The notes beneath the pieces were generated by a model. That model saw only the letters and a list, made by a program, of their open reading frames with translations. It was not told where the DNA came from and searched no databases. Made by a program: the position numbers and the translations under genes. This document shows, piece after piece, positions 28,290-38,950 of a DNA stretch of 64,000 nucleotides. Origin of the DNA: an uncultured Albidovulum sp. Its GTDB lineage: Bacteria > Pseudomonadota > Alphaproteobacteria > Rhodobacterales > Rhodobacteraceae. Each line of letters starts with the position of its first letter. Within the stretch, counting starts at the first letter, position 1. The stretch covers positions 1 to 64,000 of the forward strand of contig CAJYAD010000018.1 in the NCBI GenBank assembly GCA_913064775.1, read 5' to 3'.

Positions 28290-28484
28290 CAAAGGACGCG
28301 CCGGATTTGGCAAGCCACGCAAGGCGCAAATCCGTGGCCTTGCGCGCGCGCGGGCGCGCCGACTGCGCGCTTGGCCCGCGCGCGGGGCCGGCTCTCGCTT
28401 TCGCGAGCCGCCCGCGCCGGTCTTGACAGGCTGGCGCCATGGGTGAAGTCTCGACGCCATAGCGCATAACGAGGGAGGATAGCG

Positions 28485-28916
28485 ATGCAGGTCCAGCACA
28501 TTCTGCAGACGAAGGGCGGTGCCGTGGCCAGCGTGCCCCCGGATTGCACGGTCGCCCAGGCCGCTGAGATGCTTTCGGCCCGCCGCATCGGTGCGCTGAT
28601 CGTTACCACCGACGGCACCCATATTGAGGGCATCCTGTCCGAGCGCGACATCGTGCGCGAGTTGGGGCGGCGCGGCCCGGCCTGCCTGCCGGACCGGGTG
28701 GATGCGCTGATGACGCCCAATCCGATTGCCTGCACCAAGAATCAAACCGCCCGGGAAGTGCTTGAAATCATGACAGCAAAGCGTTTCCGCCATATGCCCG
28801 TGGTGGAAAAGGGAGAGATGATCGGCCTGATCTCGATCGGCGACGCGGTGAAGGCGCGGCTGGATGAGCTGGCGATGGAGAACGAGGCCCTCGAGGGTAT
28901 GATCAAGGGCCTCTAG
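28485..28916 (+). CDS. CBS-domain-pair protein
   Basis: Two CBS motifs: AAEMLSARRIGALIVTTDG...ILSERDIVREL and MTAKRFRHMPVVEKGEMIGLISIGD. Confidence 0.85.
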   Translation: MQVQHILQTKGGAVASVPPDCTVAQAAEMLSARRIGALIVTTDGTHIEGILSERDIVRELGRRGPACLPDRVDALMTPNPIACTKNQTAREVLEIMTAKRFRHMPVVEKGEMIGLISIGDAVKARLDELAMENEALEGMIKGL

Positions 28917-29030
28917 GGGCCGGGGCGGTTTTTGCGGCGCGGCGGAAAATCCTGCCGCAGGCGCAAAGTCTCCTTGCAAAGCCAGGCGCAATATTGTTGC
29001 GTGCGCCGGGCGAGCAACGGGAGGAATTTC

Positions 29031-29519
29031 ATGCGCATCGGCCTTTATCCCGGCACCTTCGATCCGGTCACGCTGGGGCATATGGACATCATCAAGCGGG
29101 GGGCGAAGCTGGTCGACCGGCTGGTGATCGGGGTGGCGATCAACCGCGACAAGAGTCCGCTTTTCAGCCTGGAAGAACGGGTGTCGATGATCAAGGCGGA
29201 ATGTGCGGATCTGGGCAAAGTGGGCTGCGAATTCGTGGTGCATCCGTTCGAGAACCTGCTGATCGACTGCGCCCGCGACGTCGGCGCCGGGGTGATCGTG
29301 CGCGGGCTGCGGGCGGTGGCGGATTTCGAATATGAATTCCAGATGGTGGGCATGAACCGCGCGCTCGACGACTCGGTCGAGACGGTGTTCCTGATGGCCG
29401 ACGCCCGCCGCCAGGCGATCGCCTCGCGGCTGGTGAAGGAGATCGCGCGCCTGGGCGGCGATGTGTCCAAGTTCGTGCCCGCGCGCGTGAAGGAAGCTTT
29501 GACCACCAAGTTCGACTAG
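29031..29519 (+). CDS. coaD: phosphopantetheine adenylyltransferase
   Basis: MRIGLYPGTFDPVTLGHMDIIKRG...RGLRAVADFEYEFQM. Confidence 0.95.
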   Translation: MRIGLYPGTFDPVTLGHMDIIKRGAKLVDRLVIGVAINRDKSPLFSLEERVSMIKAECADLGKVGCEFVVHPFENLLIDCARDVGAGVIVRGLRAVADFEYEFQMVGMNRALDDSVETVFLMADARRQAIASRLVKEIARLGGDVSKFVPARVKEALTTKFD

Positions 29520-29645
29520 GCCCCGCGCCGGTTAGGCCCGGCGGGTGGCGGAGCGCGCCTTCCTGGGCGTCTCAAAGCGTTATGCCGCAGTCGGCGTGGC
29601 TCGGCGGGCCTTGTGCCGCGGCGTCGCTTGGGGTTTGGTCCTGGC

Positions 29646-30479
29646 ATGCAACGCCCCCCCATCCCGCCGCCCGAGGCCGCAACCGATCACCCGCCAGCGC
29701 CGCCCGCGCGGAAATGGCGGCGCCGGGCGGTTCTGGCCAGCGGGGCGGCGGCGCTGTTCCTTTGGGTGCGGTATCTTCCGCAATTGCCGGAAATCTTCGC
29801 CTCCGGCCCGGAATATCATCCGATCCCCGGCCTCGCGCCGTTCCGCTCGCTGGATGCGCAAGGGTCGGTGACGGCGCAGGGCGGCGGCGCGTTGATCGGG
29901 ATAGAGCCGACCGGCGAGGCCCCAAGCTGGCACGCCTGGGTGCCCCGGGTGACGTCCGATCCCTGCCGCTATCTGTTCGCCGGGGGGAATGGGGCGGCGG
30001 TGCCGGTGGCCTATTTCACCGATTACCAATGCCCCAACTGTCGCCTGCTGGAAGCGCGTCTTGCCGATTACGCGGCGGACCATCCCGAAAGCATCGTCCT
30101 GATCCGGCACGAATTGCCGCTTCTGGGGCCGAGTTCGGTGATTGCCGCGCGGGCCTTGCTTGCGGCGCGCCTGCAGCCCGGGTCGGCGGCGTTCGAGCGG
30201 CGACTGATGCAGGGGCGGGTGGTTGCCAACACCCAGGCGATGGCGGCGATCGCGGCGTCGGTCGGGCTGGATCCGGCGCGCCTTTTGCGCGACATGCAGG
30301 GCCAGGCGGTGCAGGACAGGCTGGACCGCGACCGCGCGCTGGCCTCGATCTTCGGCTTCTTCGCCACCCCGGGCTGCGTCATTGGCCGCACCGCCTTTCT
30401 GGGGGCGCTGGATGCGCGGCAATTGGGCCGTATCATTGAAGCCGAGGCCGCGCTTGGCCCCGTTCGCTGCAACGCCTGA
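29646..30479 (+). CDS. DsbA-family thioredoxin-fold protein
   Basis: N-terminal TM segment; YFTDYQCPNCRLLEARL CxxC motif. Confidence 0.75.
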   Translation: MQRPPIPPPEAATDHPPAPPARKWRRRAVLASGAAALFLWVRYLPQLPEIFASGPEYHPIPGLAPFRSLDAQGSVTAQGGGALIGIEPTGEAPSWHAWVPRVTSDPCRYLFAGGNGAAVPVAYFTDYQCPNCRLLEARLADYAADHPESIVLIRHELPLLGPSSVIAARALLAARLQPGSAAFERRLMQGRVVANTQAMAAIAASVGLDPARLLRDMQGQAVQDRLDRDRALASIFGFFATPGCVIGRTAFLGALDARQLGRIIEAEAALGPVRCNA

Positions 30480-30509
30480 GGCGCCACGACCGCAATGCCG
30501 GAATGCAAA

Positions 30510-30529
30510 CGGGCGCCCGAAGGCGCCCG
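30510..30529. terminator. bidirectional hairpin between convergent genes
   Basis: CGGGCGCC-CGAA-GGCGCCCG. Confidence 0.7.
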
Positions 30530-30555
30530 CCGCATGTCCCGAAGCCCGGGTCGGC

Positions 30556-31557
30556 CTAGATCAGCTTGCCCATCGCCACCGCGGTGTCGCTCATCCGGTT
30601 GGAGAAGCCCCATTCGTTGTCGTACCAGGTAAGGATGCGCACCATGGTGCCGTCCATCACCTTGGTCTGGTCCATGTGGAAGGTCGACGAATGCGGATCG
30701 TGGTTGAAATCCATCGAGACGAGCGACTCGTCGGTATAGGCAAGCACCCCCTTCAACGGCCCGTCGGCGGCGGCGCGGATGGCGTCGTTCACCTCTTGCA
30801 CGCTGGTCGGGCGCGCGGCCTCGAACACCAGATCGACGACCGAGACGTTCGGCGTCGGCACCCGGATCGACACGCCGTCGAGCTTGCCGTTCAGCTCCGG
30901 CAGCACCAGACCGACGGCCTTGGCAGCCCCGGTCGAGGTCGGGATCATCGACATCGCCGCGGCGCGGGCGCGGTACAGATCCTTGTGCATCGTGTCCAGC
31001 GTCGGCTGGTCGCCGGTGTAGCTGTGGATCGTGGTCATGAAGCCCTTGGTGATGCCGATCGTGTCGTTCAGCACCTTGGCCACCGGCGACAGGCAGTTGG
31101 TGGTGCAGGACGCGTTCGAGACGACCAGATCGTCGCGGGTCAGGGTGTCGTGGTTCACCCCGTAGACGATGGTCTTGTCGGCCTTGGCGCCCGGCGCCGA
31201 GATCAGCACCCGCTTCGAGCCGTTCTGCAGATGGATCGCGGCCTTCTCGCGGTCGGTGAAGAGGCCGGTGCATTCCATCGCGATGTCGACATCGCCCCAG
31301 GGCAGGTCCTTGGGGTCACGGATCGCGGTGACCTTGATCTTGCCGCGGCCCAGATCGATGGTGTCGCCGTCGACGGTGACGGTGCCGGGGAAACGGCCAT
31401 GCACCGAGTCGTAGCGCAGCAGATGGGCGTTGGTCTCGACCGGGCCCAGATCGTTGATGGCGATCACCTCGATGTCGGTGCGCCCCGATTCCACGATCGC
31501 GCGCAGCACGTTGCGGCCGATGCGCCCGAAGCCGTTGATGGCAACCTTCACAGTCAT
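30556..31557 (-). CDS. gap: glyceraldehyde-3-phosphate dehydrogenase, type I
   Basis: [16 protein letters not shown]...[17 protein letters not shown]. Confidence 0.95.
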   Translation of the reverse strand: MTVKVAINGFGRIGRNVLRAIVESGRTDIEVIAINDLGPVETNAHLLRYDSVHGRFPGTVTVDGDTIDLGRGKIKVTAIRDPKDLPWGDVDIAMECTGLFTDREKAAIHLQNGSKRVLISAPGAKADKTIVYGVNHDTLTRDDLVVSNASCTTNCLSPVAKVLNDTIGITKGFMTTIHSYTGDQPTLDTMHKDLYRARAAAMSMIPTSTGAAKAVGLVLPELNGKLDGVSIRVPTPNVSVVDLVFEAARPTSVQEVNDAIRAAADGPLKGVLAYTDESLVSMDFNHDPHSSTFHMDQTKVMDGTMVRILTWYDNEWGFSNRMSDTAVAMGKLI

Positions 31558-31692
31558 AGCTGTCCTCCGTTACGGATTGCGGCCCTCGACGCGCGGCTCG
31601 CGCGGGGGGCCGCGCCCTCCACCCCCGTGGTGGATCGGGTCTGCTCCGCAAAGGCCAGATTTCGGCGTAAAGATCAACCGCCGCGCGCGCTG

Positions 31693-31836
31693 TTAGCGCC
31701 AGAACTGCAGGTAATTTATCAATGTGGCGAGCTTCTTCACGAGGAACAACATCACATGCGCGCCGTTGAAAAGGAAATCCGCCCCGATGAGCAGGATCAA
31801 GAGCGCGGCGAAAATCAGGGCTAGGCGGTCGGTCAT
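31693..31836 (-). CDS. small membrane protein (47 aa)
   Basis: MTDRLALIFAALLILLIGADFLFNGAHVMLFLVKKLATLINYLQFWR. Confidence 0.55.
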   Translation of the reverse strand: MTDRLALIFAALLILLIGADFLFNGAHVMLFLVKKLATLINYLQFWR

Positions 31837-32018
31837 GCGGCCTCCGGGGCGGGACTTGGGCGGCAATCTAGACGAGCGGACGGCAAAGGAGAAGATCGCG
31901 TGGCAGGCGCGGCGCGTGGCAGGACAGGCCGTGGCCAGCTTCACCATGTCTCAGGCGCTGGGGACTTGCCCCGGGCGGGCGTTGCGAAGAGGCTGGGGCA
32001 GCGCAGGAAAGGGACAGG

Positions 32019-32963
32019 ATGAGCGGACTTCTGGCATTGCTTGACGATGTGGCGGCGATCGCCAAGCTGGCGGCGGCTTCGGTGGACGATATCGCCGGGC
32101 AGGCGGCGAAGGCGGGGGTCAAGGCCTCGGGCGCGGTGATCGACGACGCCGCGGTGACGCCGAAATTCGTGCATGGCATCCCGGCGGCGCGCGAATTGCC
32201 GATGGTGGGGCGGATCGCACTTGGCTCGGTGCGCAACAAGCTGGTGTTCCTTCTGCCCGCCGCGCTGGGGCTGTCGGCGGTGGCGCCCGGGCTGATCCAG
32301 CCGCTTCTGATGCTGGGCGGCGGCTATCTGGGCTATGAGGGGGCCGAGAAGGTGTTGCACTGGCTGCGCCCCGGCCATGCCCCGGTGCCCGAGGGCGCCC
32401 GCGACGCCGCGCGGCTGGAGGAAGCCCGGGTCAAGGGCGCGATCAAGACCGATTTCATCCTGTCGGCCGAGATCATGACCATCATCCTCGCCGATATTTC
32501 CGAACCCAACCTGTGGTGGCGTGGCGCGGTGCTGGCGCTGGCGGGGCTGATGATTACCGCGCTGGTCTACGGCGGCGTGGCGCTGATCGTGAAGGCCGAT
32601 GATCTGGGCCTGCATATGGCGCGCGTCGGGCGGCTGGCGGCGACGCGGGTGCTGGGGCGGGCGCTGGTGCGGGCGATGCCGGGGTTCCTGAGCGGGCTGG
32701 CTGCGGTGGGCACGGTGGCGATGCTGTGGGTCGGCGGCGCGATCGTGGCGCATGGGCTGGAAAGCTTTCATATCGAGGCGCCGGCGCATCTGGTCCAGCT
32801 GATCTCGGGCACCTCGGCCGATGCGGTGCCCGCGGCGCTCGCCCCGGCCATCGGCTGGGCGGCGGGGGCGCTGAGCCATGCGGTGATCGGGCTGGGAGTG
32901 GGGGCTGTGCTGCTGGCGCTGATCTCAGGCGCCGCGCGGCTGCTGGGGAAAGGCGGGCACTGA
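32019..32963 (+). CDS. DUF808-family membrane protein
   Basis: MSGLLALLDDVAAIAKLAAASVDDIAGQAAKAGVKASGAVIDDAAVTP. Confidence 0.8.
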   Translation: MSGLLALLDDVAAIAKLAAASVDDIAGQAAKAGVKASGAVIDDAAVTPKFVHGIPAARELPMVGRIALGSVRNKLVFLLPAALGLSAVAPGLIQPLLMLGGGYLGYEGAEKVLHWLRPGHAPVPEGARDAARLEEARVKGAIKTDFILSAEIMTIILADISEPNLWWRGAVLALAGLMITALVYGGVALIVKADDLGLHMARVGRLAATRVLGRALVRAMPGFLSGLAAVGTVAMLWVGGAIVAHGLESFHIEAPAHLVQLISGTSADAVPAALAPAIGWAAGALSHAVIGLGVGAVLLALISGAARLLGKGGH

Positions 32964-33129
32964 AGGCGGCGGCCACTGAAAGGGTGGCGGGCGCGCGGAA
33001 GGGCAGGGGTGCTGCCCCATTCAGCGGGGAATCCCTGCCGATGCTAAGCTTCACCGCCTGTCTTGCTTGATCTCGCCCGTCAGGCTGCTATGACCGCGCA
33101 GAATAGGCGCGCCCAGCGCCCGGATTGCT

Positions 33130-35163
33130 TTGGAGGCCCCCTTGGACATCGCCACGCTGCGCAAGACGCACCCCGATCACTGGATGAAAGCCGCCGCCCT
33201 TCGGGTGTTGGCGATGGATGCGGTGCAGGCCGCCAACTCGGGCCACCCGGGCATGCCGATGGGCATGGCCGATGTGGCCACCGTGCTGTTCGAGAAGCAC
33301 CTGAAATTCGACGCCTCCGCCCCCGACTGGGCCGACCGCGACCGGTTCGTGCTGTCGGCGGGTCATGGCTCGATGCTGCTCTATGGTCTGCTGCACCTGA
33401 CCGGCTATGCCGACATGACCATCGAGGAAATCCGCAATTTCCGCCAATGGGGCGCGAAGACCGCGGGCCATCCCGAATACGGCCATGCCAAGGGGATCGA
33501 AACCACCACCGGCCCGCTGGGGCAAGGCCTTGCCACCGCCGTCGGCATGGCGATGGCCGAGGAAAGCCTGCGCGCCCGCTTCGGCCAGAAGCTGGTGGAT
33601 CACACCTCCTATGTCATCGCCGGCGACGGCTGCCTGATGGAGGGCATCAGCCAAGAGGCCATCGGCCTTGCGGGCATGCAGAAGCTGTCGAAGCTGATCG
33701 TGCTGTGGGACAACAACGACATCTCGATCGACGGCCGCATCAGCCTGTCCGATGTCACCGATCAGCGCGCGCGCTTTGCCGCCTCGGGCTGGAAGGTGCT
33801 GCATTGCGACGGCCATGACCCCGAAGACATCGACCGCGCGCTGACCGAGGCGAAAACCTCGGACCGCCCGGTGATGATCGACTGCAAGACCCATATCGGT
33901 TTCGGCAGCCCGGCCAAGCAGGACACTAAGGGCGCGCATGGCTCGCCGCTGGGGGCCGAGGAAATCGCCAAGGTGCGCGAGATCTACGGCTGGACCGCGC
34001 CGGCCTTCGAGATCCCCGCCGCGATCAAGCAGGGCTGGGAAGCGATCGGTCGCCGTGGCGCCGCCGTGCGCGCCGAATGGGAAGCGCGTCTTGGCGCGCT
34101 GACAGGGGCCCGCAAGGTCGAATTCGACCGGGTGATCGCGGGCGAGGCGCCGAAGAAGCTGGCCGCCACGATCCGCGCGCTGAAAAAGCAGATGAGCGAG
34201 GCGCAGCCCAAGGTCGCGACGCGCAAATCCTCGGAAATGGTGCTGGAGGTCGTGAACCCCGCGATGCCGGAAACCATCGGCGGCTCGGCCGATCTGACCG
34301 GCTCGAACAACACGCTGACGGCGGGTCTGGGGATCTTCGGCCCTGAGAACCGCAAGGGCCGCTACGTCCATTTCGGCATCCGCGAACATGGCATGGCGGC
34401 GGCGATGAACGGCATGGCGCTGCATGGCGGGATGCGCCCCTATGGCGGCACCTTCATGTGCTTCACCGATTACGCCCGCGGCGCGATGCGGCTGGCGGCG
34501 CTGATGGGGGCGCCCAGCATCTTCGTCATGACCCACGATTCAATCGGCCTGGGCGAGGACGGCCCGACCCACCAGCCGGTCGAACATCTGGCGATCTGCC
34601 GCGCCACGCCCAACACCCTGACCTTCCGCCCCGCCGACACGGTGGAAACCGCCGAAGCCTGGGAGATCGCGCTGACCTCGGATCGCCAGCCCTCGGTGCT
34701 GGTGCTGAGCCGGCAGAACCTGCCCACGGTGCGGGTGAAGCACACGACCAAGAACCTGACCGCCCAGGGTGCCTATGTGCTGGCCGAGGCCACCGGCAAG
34801 CGTCAGGCGATCCTGATGGCGACCGGGTCGGAGGTCGAGATTGCGATGAAGGCACGCGAGATGCTGGAAGAGGCCGGGATCGGCACCCGCGTGGTCTCGG
34901 TCCCGTCGATGGAGCTGTTCGCGGCGCAGGACGCGGCCTATCGCAAGAAGGTGCTGCCGGCCGGTCCGGTGCGCGTGGCGATCGAGGCGGGCGGGCGCAT
35001 GGGCTGGGACCGCTGGCTTCTGGGCGAGCGCGGGCGCGAGGCCAAGGCCGCCTTCATCGGGATGGAGGGCTTCGGCGCCTCGGCCCCGGCGCCGGTGCTT
35101 TATGAGAAGTTCGGCATCACCCCCGAGGCGACGGTCGCCAAGGTCAAGGAAATGCTCGGCTGA
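33130..35163 (+). CDS. tkt: transketolase (TTG start uncertain)
   Basis: [20 protein letters not shown]...[20 protein letters not shown]. Confidence 0.95.
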   Translation: MEAPLDIATLRKTHPDHWMKAAALRVLAMDAVQAANSGHPGMPMGMADVATVLFEKHLKFDASAPDWADRDRFVLSAGHGSMLLYGLLHLTGYADMTIEEIRNFRQWGAKTAGHPEYGHAKGIETTTGPLGQGLATAVGMAMAEESLRARFGQKLVDHTSYVIAGDGCLMEGISQEAIGLAGMQKLSKLIVLWDNNDISIDGRISLSDVTDQRARFAASGWKVLHCDGHDPEDIDRALTEAKTSDRPVMIDCKTHIGFGSPAKQDTKGAHGSPLGAEEIAKVREIYGWTAPAFEIPAAIKQGWEAIGRRGAAVRAEWEARLGALTGARKVEFDRVIAGEAPKKLAATIRALKKQMSEAQPKVATRKSSEMVLEVVNPAMPETIGGSADLTGSNNTLTAGLGIFGPENRKGRYVHFGIREHGMAAAMNGMALHGGMRPYGGTFMCFTDYARGAMRLAALMGAPSIFVMTHDSIGLGEDGPTHQPVEHLAICRATPNTLTFRPADTVETAEAWEIALTSDRQPSVLVLSRQNLPTVRVKHTTKNLTAQGAYVLAEATGKRQAILMATGSEVEIAMKAREMLEEAGIGTRVVSVPSMELFAAQDAAYRKKVLPAGPVRVAIEAGGRMGWDRWLLGERGREAKAAFIGMEGFGASAPAPVLYEKFGITPEATVAKVKEMLG

Positions 35164-35707
35164 TTTTCAGCTGACGCGAGCATGAGGGCCGTCCGGGGGA
35201 AACCTGCGGGCGGCTCTTTGTTTTGGTCTTGGTGCGACGTTGCTGTTGGGCTGTCGGGGTCGGATCAGGCGGGGCTTGGAATGGGTGTCTCGGCTGGCGG
35301 GGGCGCTGCCCGTCGCCAGTGTCGCTCGGAGTTGCCAATGGCTGCGCCACTGGTCCGAGCACCATTGGCGACGGCGCTTCCAATGGCGACCCCCCGGGAT
35401 ATTTTCGCCGGAAAGAATGCAAGGAGCGCGCTTTGGGCATGCCGTTGGTCAGGGCGACGATGGCTGTGGGGGGCACTCGGCGCCGGGTCGGAGGCCGCTG
35501 CTGTGGCATGACGGTCGAGTACACGCATAGGATGTATCGTGGCCGGGCGGGCGCCGGCCCGGCTTCTGGGCGCCCGAAGCAGAGGCTGCGGCCCGGCGAA
35601 AACCTGCCCAACTTGAACTTCGCGGGCTAGTCTTCTGCGGTTATTGACTCTTATCGCCCTGTAAGGAAATTTCTGGGGGCGAAATCCGGGCCGGCTTTGG
35701 TCTATCA

Positions 35708-35723
35708 TCGCCCCCGGGGGCGA
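35708..35723. promoter_or_regulatory. 16-bp perfect palindrome
   Basis: TCGCCCCCGGGGGCGA; extra half-site GGGGGCGA at 35675. Confidence 0.6.
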
Positions 35724-35809
35724 GGCGCGGCCGATTCGCGGCCCTGTTTCGCTTTCCCCGGGTGACGGGGCTGACGTCGGCGCCGCCGCTGGCAAGGAGG
35801 ACGAGGCTG

Positions 35810-36370
35810 ATGAGCGACATCGCGGAGCTTGAACGGCGCATCACCGCCGCGCTGGAACGGATCGGACGCGGGCTTGACTCGTTGCCCGCCGGGACCGGCC
35901 TCGGCGCGCAGGACGCCACCGACCCCGAGACCACCGAACAGCTGCGCGCGCGTGAGGCCGAGATTGCCGAGCTTCAGGCCCAGCTGGCCGCCGAACGCGC
36001 GGCCAGCGCGCAGCTTTCCGACCGGGTCAAGGCGGTGAAGGAAAAGCAGGAAACCGGCGTCGCCGCACTGGAGCGCAAGGTGGCAGAGATGACCCGGCAG
36101 CTTGATGTCCAGGGGTTGGAATTGCAGCGGATGAAGAAGACCAACATCCACCTGCGTGAGACCATCCGCATCCTGCGAGAGGCGATGCAGGAGGGCATGG
36201 TTGAGCCGCAATTGATCAACAAGTCGATGCTGGCCGAGCTGGAGGCGCTGCGGGCCTCGCGCGCCGCCGAAATGGCCGAGATGGACGAGATCCTGGGCGG
36301 GTTGGAGCCTTTGCTGGGCCGGATCGCCGCCCCCCGCGAAGCCGCGACCGGGGAGAATGGCAATGCCTGA
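35810..36370 (+). CDS. coiled-coil hypothetical protein
   Basis: Heptad-rich translation; overlaps zapA. Confidence 0.65.
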   Translation: MSDIAELERRITAALERIGRGLDSLPAGTGLGAQDATDPETTEQLRAREAEIAELQAQLAAERAASAQLSDRVKAVKEKQETGVAALERKVAEMTRQLDVQGLELQRMKKTNIHLRETIRILREAMQEGMVEPQLINKSMLAELEALRASRAAEMAEMDEILGGLEPLLGRIAAPREAATGENGNA

Positions 36371-36758
36371 TATCGAGATCGAGGTCGGTGGCCGCAGCTT
36401 TCTGGTAGGCTGTCAGGAGGGCGAAGAGCATTTCCTGCGCACCGCAGCACAGATGCTGGACACCGAGGCGCAGGTGCTTCTGGCGCAGACCGGCCGTATC
36501 CCCGAGGCGCGGATGCTGCTGATGGCGGGGCTGATGCTGGCCGACAAGACCGCTGGCGCCGAGGATCAGCTGCGCGAGGCCCGGGGCCGCCTGGCCGAGC
36601 TGGAGGCGCAAGTGGCCCAGTTGCAGGCCCGTCCCGCGCCGGCGGCCGAGCGGGTCGAAGTGCCGGTGATCCCGCAGGAGGTGACCGACACCCTCGCCGA
36701 GATCGCCGCCCGCGCCGAGGCCCTGGCCGGCGCGGTCGATGAGAAAGCCGCGCGCTAA
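36357..36758 (+). CDS. zapA: cell division protein ZapA
   Basis: MPDIEIEVGGRSFLVGCQEGEEHFLRTAAQMLDTEA. Confidence 0.8.
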   Translation: MAMPDIEIEVGGRSFLVGCQEGEEHFLRTAAQMLDTEAQVLLAQTGRIPEARMLLMAGLMLADKTAGAEDQLREARGRLAELEAQVAQLQARPAPAAERVEVPVIPQEVTDTLAEIAARAEALAGAVDEKAAR

Positions 36759-36819
36759 GGCACGGGGGCGCCCGCCGGGCACATCCGGGGCTGCCTTTGG
36801 GGCCGGTAAATCCCCTTGC

Positions 36820-36985
36820 CGCCCCGACATGCGCTTTGGGCGCGAGCGGCTGGCGCATCGCCAATCCCGGTCAGGGTGGCGGCACAGGCTGATATTTCAC
36901 CCGTGAATGGCGACGCTCTGCCGTCAGGGCGGCGCGCGACCGGCCCGCCGCTTGTCAGGCCGCGTTGTCCTCCTGCACGGCCTCT
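36820..36985 (+). ncRNA. ssrS: 6S RNA candidate (ends approximate)
   Basis: GGCTGATATTTCACCCGTGAATGGCGACGCTC resembles the E. coli 6S segment GAGCCGAUAUUUCAUACCACAAGAAUGUGGCGCUCC; immediately downstream of zapA as in many proteobacteria. Confidence 0.5.
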
Positions 36986-38169
36986 CGGATCTGGCGCAGG
37001 ATGTCGGGATTGGCCGATTGCACGCGGCTCCAGTTCGGGATGAACGGCGTCTCCATCGGGTTGTCCAGAAAGACGTTCCCGGCCTCGACGATATTGGCCG
37101 CGAACAGCTCGACCGATTTCTCCTCGGTATGGCGGTCGACCGAGAGGCCGTTCATCTTGGCGTCGTTGTAATACATCTCGACCAGATCCAGCGCGATCCG
37201 GTAATAGGTGGCCTTGATGGTGCGGAAACGCTCGGTCGAGAAGGTCACGCCATCCGTCGCCAGCTTGCGAAACAGCGCCTTGCAGATGTCCATCGACATC
37301 CGCGACAAGCCGCGCGAGGCGTCCTCTTCCGACAGCGGCTGGTGCTTGTGGTCGTAATGCTCGGCGATGTCGGTCTGGCAGACCGCGTGGCGCGACAGGT
37401 TGCGCCAGACCTCGCTGAGCACGCCGATCTCCAGCCCCCAATCTGACGGGATGCGCATGTCCGGCAAGATCGCCGTGCGCATCGCGAATTCGCCCGCCAG
37501 CGGATAGCGAAACGACTTTAGGTATTCGACGTAATCCGATGGCCCGCAACACTTTTGCAAGGTCAGCAGCAGCGGCGTGACCAGCAAGCGCGTCACCCGT
37601 CCGTTCAGCTTGTGCTGGGCGATGCGGGGGTAATAGCCCTTGCAGAACTGATAGGGAAACTCGGGGTTTGCCACCGGATAGACCAGCCGCGACAGCATCT
37701 CTCGCTTGTAGGTGACGATGTCGCAATCATGCAGCGCGACCACGTCGGAATTGGCCGAGGCGAGCGTGTGGCCGATGCAATACCAGACGTTGCGGCCCTT
37801 GCCCGGCTCCTCCGGCGCAAGGCGGGCGGCGCTCAGACCGTCGTGGATGGCGCGCAGGCGCGGGCCGTCGTTCCACAGGATGTCGTGGCGCTGCGGCAGG
37901 CGCGAGAAGAAGTCGCGCGCAAAGGCGAACTGATCGGCATCGGCGCGGTCCAGGCCGATGACGATATGGTTGATGTAGCCGGCGCCCGCCAGTTCGTCGA
38001 CGATGCCTTCCAGCGCCGGGGTTTCAAGCTCCGAGAACAGCGAGGGCAGGATCAGGGTGATCTTGCGGGTCTCGGCGATCAGGTCGAGGCGCCGCTCCAG
38101 CTCCGCGATCGGGCGCTGGTGCAGGTTGTGAAGCGTCGCGACGCTGCCGGTCTGATGAAAATCCGCCAA
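36955..38169 (-). CDS. glucosyl-3-phosphoglycerate synthase-like glycosyltransferase
   Basis: ALHDCDIVTY and FPYQFCKGYYPR...LNGRVTRLLVTPLL...SFRYPLAGEFAM; adjacent MPGP-type phosphatase. Confidence 0.7.
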   Translation of the reverse strand: MADFHQTGSVATLHNLHQRPIAELERRLDLIAETRKITLILPSLFSELETPALEGIVDELAGAGYINHIVIGLDRADADQFAFARDFFSRLPQRHDILWNDGPRLRAIHDGLSAARLAPEEPGKGRNVWYCIGHTLASANSDVVALHDCDIVTYKREMLSRLVYPVANPEFPYQFCKGYYPRIAQHKLNGRVTRLLVTPLLLTLQKCCGPSDYVEYLKSFRYPLAGEFAMRTAILPDMRIPSDWGLEIGVLSEVWRNLSRHAVCQTDIAEHYDHKHQPLSEEDASRGLSRMSMDICKALFRKLATDGVTFSTERFRTIKATYYRIALDLVEMYYNDAKMNGLSVDRHTEEKSVELFAANIVEAGNVFLDNPMETPFIPNWSRVQSANPDILRQIREAVQEDNAA

Positions 38170-38185
38170 GCCAAGTCCTTTCCGT

Positions 38186-38950
38186 TCAATCCGTCAATTC
38201 CGCCAGCAGCGCGTCCAGCGCCGCCGCCCAGCCCGCCGGCCCCGGTGCGGGGGCAAGGCGGATGCGGGTGCCGTCGGGGGCGAGGCCGGGGCCGTCATGC
38301 GCCGGGTTGGGCACGATCACCGCGTAATCGGCCGCCCGCAGCATGGCCGCGTCATTGGGCGCGTCGCCCAGCGCGATGGTGGTGGGCGGGCCGGGCATTC
38401 GGGCCGCAAGTTCCGCCATCCGCCCGGCCTTGCTGCCGCCAAAGGACGGTGTCAGGAAGCGCCCACCCTGGGCCACCTGGATCCCGGCGTCCGCCAGTTT
38501 TTCCAGAAATGCGGCGCGCTGCGCTTCGGGTCCGGTATAAAGCCCGGGTTCCGAGAAATCGCGCTGTGCCGCGCGCGCCGCGTCCTCGGGCGCAAGGCCG
38601 GTGCGGTGGGCGATCGCTTGCGCGCCCCAATCGGTGAAGCCTTGAAACCACGGCGGCAGGGTGGCGAGGGTGGCGCGCAGGCGTGGATGGCTGCGGCTTT
38701 CGCCGGGGCGGTCGCGGCCGGGGGGCAGGATGCCGGCGCCGTTCTCGACGATCGCCGGGCAATGGGCAAAGCCGAGCGCGGCCCGCAGCGGCGCGATTTC
38801 CGCCGCGGTTTTCGATGAGGCCAGCACCAGCGGAATGCCCGCCTGCCGCAGCCGCGCGAGGCAGGCGGCGGCGGGGTGCCAGTCATAGGTTTCATGATCC
38901 AGCAGCGTGCCGTCGAGATCGGTGAAGATGGCGAGGGGACGCGTGTTCAT
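38186..38950 (-). CDS. mannosyl/glucosyl-3-phosphoglycerate phosphatase-like HAD protein
   Basis: IFTDLDGTLLDHETYDWHPA...ALGDAPNDAAMLRAADYAVIVPNP. Confidence 0.75.
   Translation of the reverse strand: MNTRPLAIFTDLDGTLLDHETYDWHPAAACLARLRQAGIPLVLASSKTAAEIAPLRAALGFAHCPAIVENGAGILPPGRDRPGESRSHPRLRATLATLPPWFQGFTDWGAQAIAHRTGLAPEDAARAAQRDFSEPGLYTGPEAQRAAFLEKLADAGIQVAQGGRFLTPSFGGSKAGRMAELAARMPGPPTTIALGDAPNDAAMLRAADYAVIVPNPAHDGPGLAPDGTRIRLAPAPGPAGWAAALDALLAELTD

Noticed and set aside
28237-28446. 69-aa Arg/Gly-rich ORF after LysR
   Set aside because: Translation is an artefact of the GGGGC tracts and GC-rich hairpins; overlaps the LysR stop.
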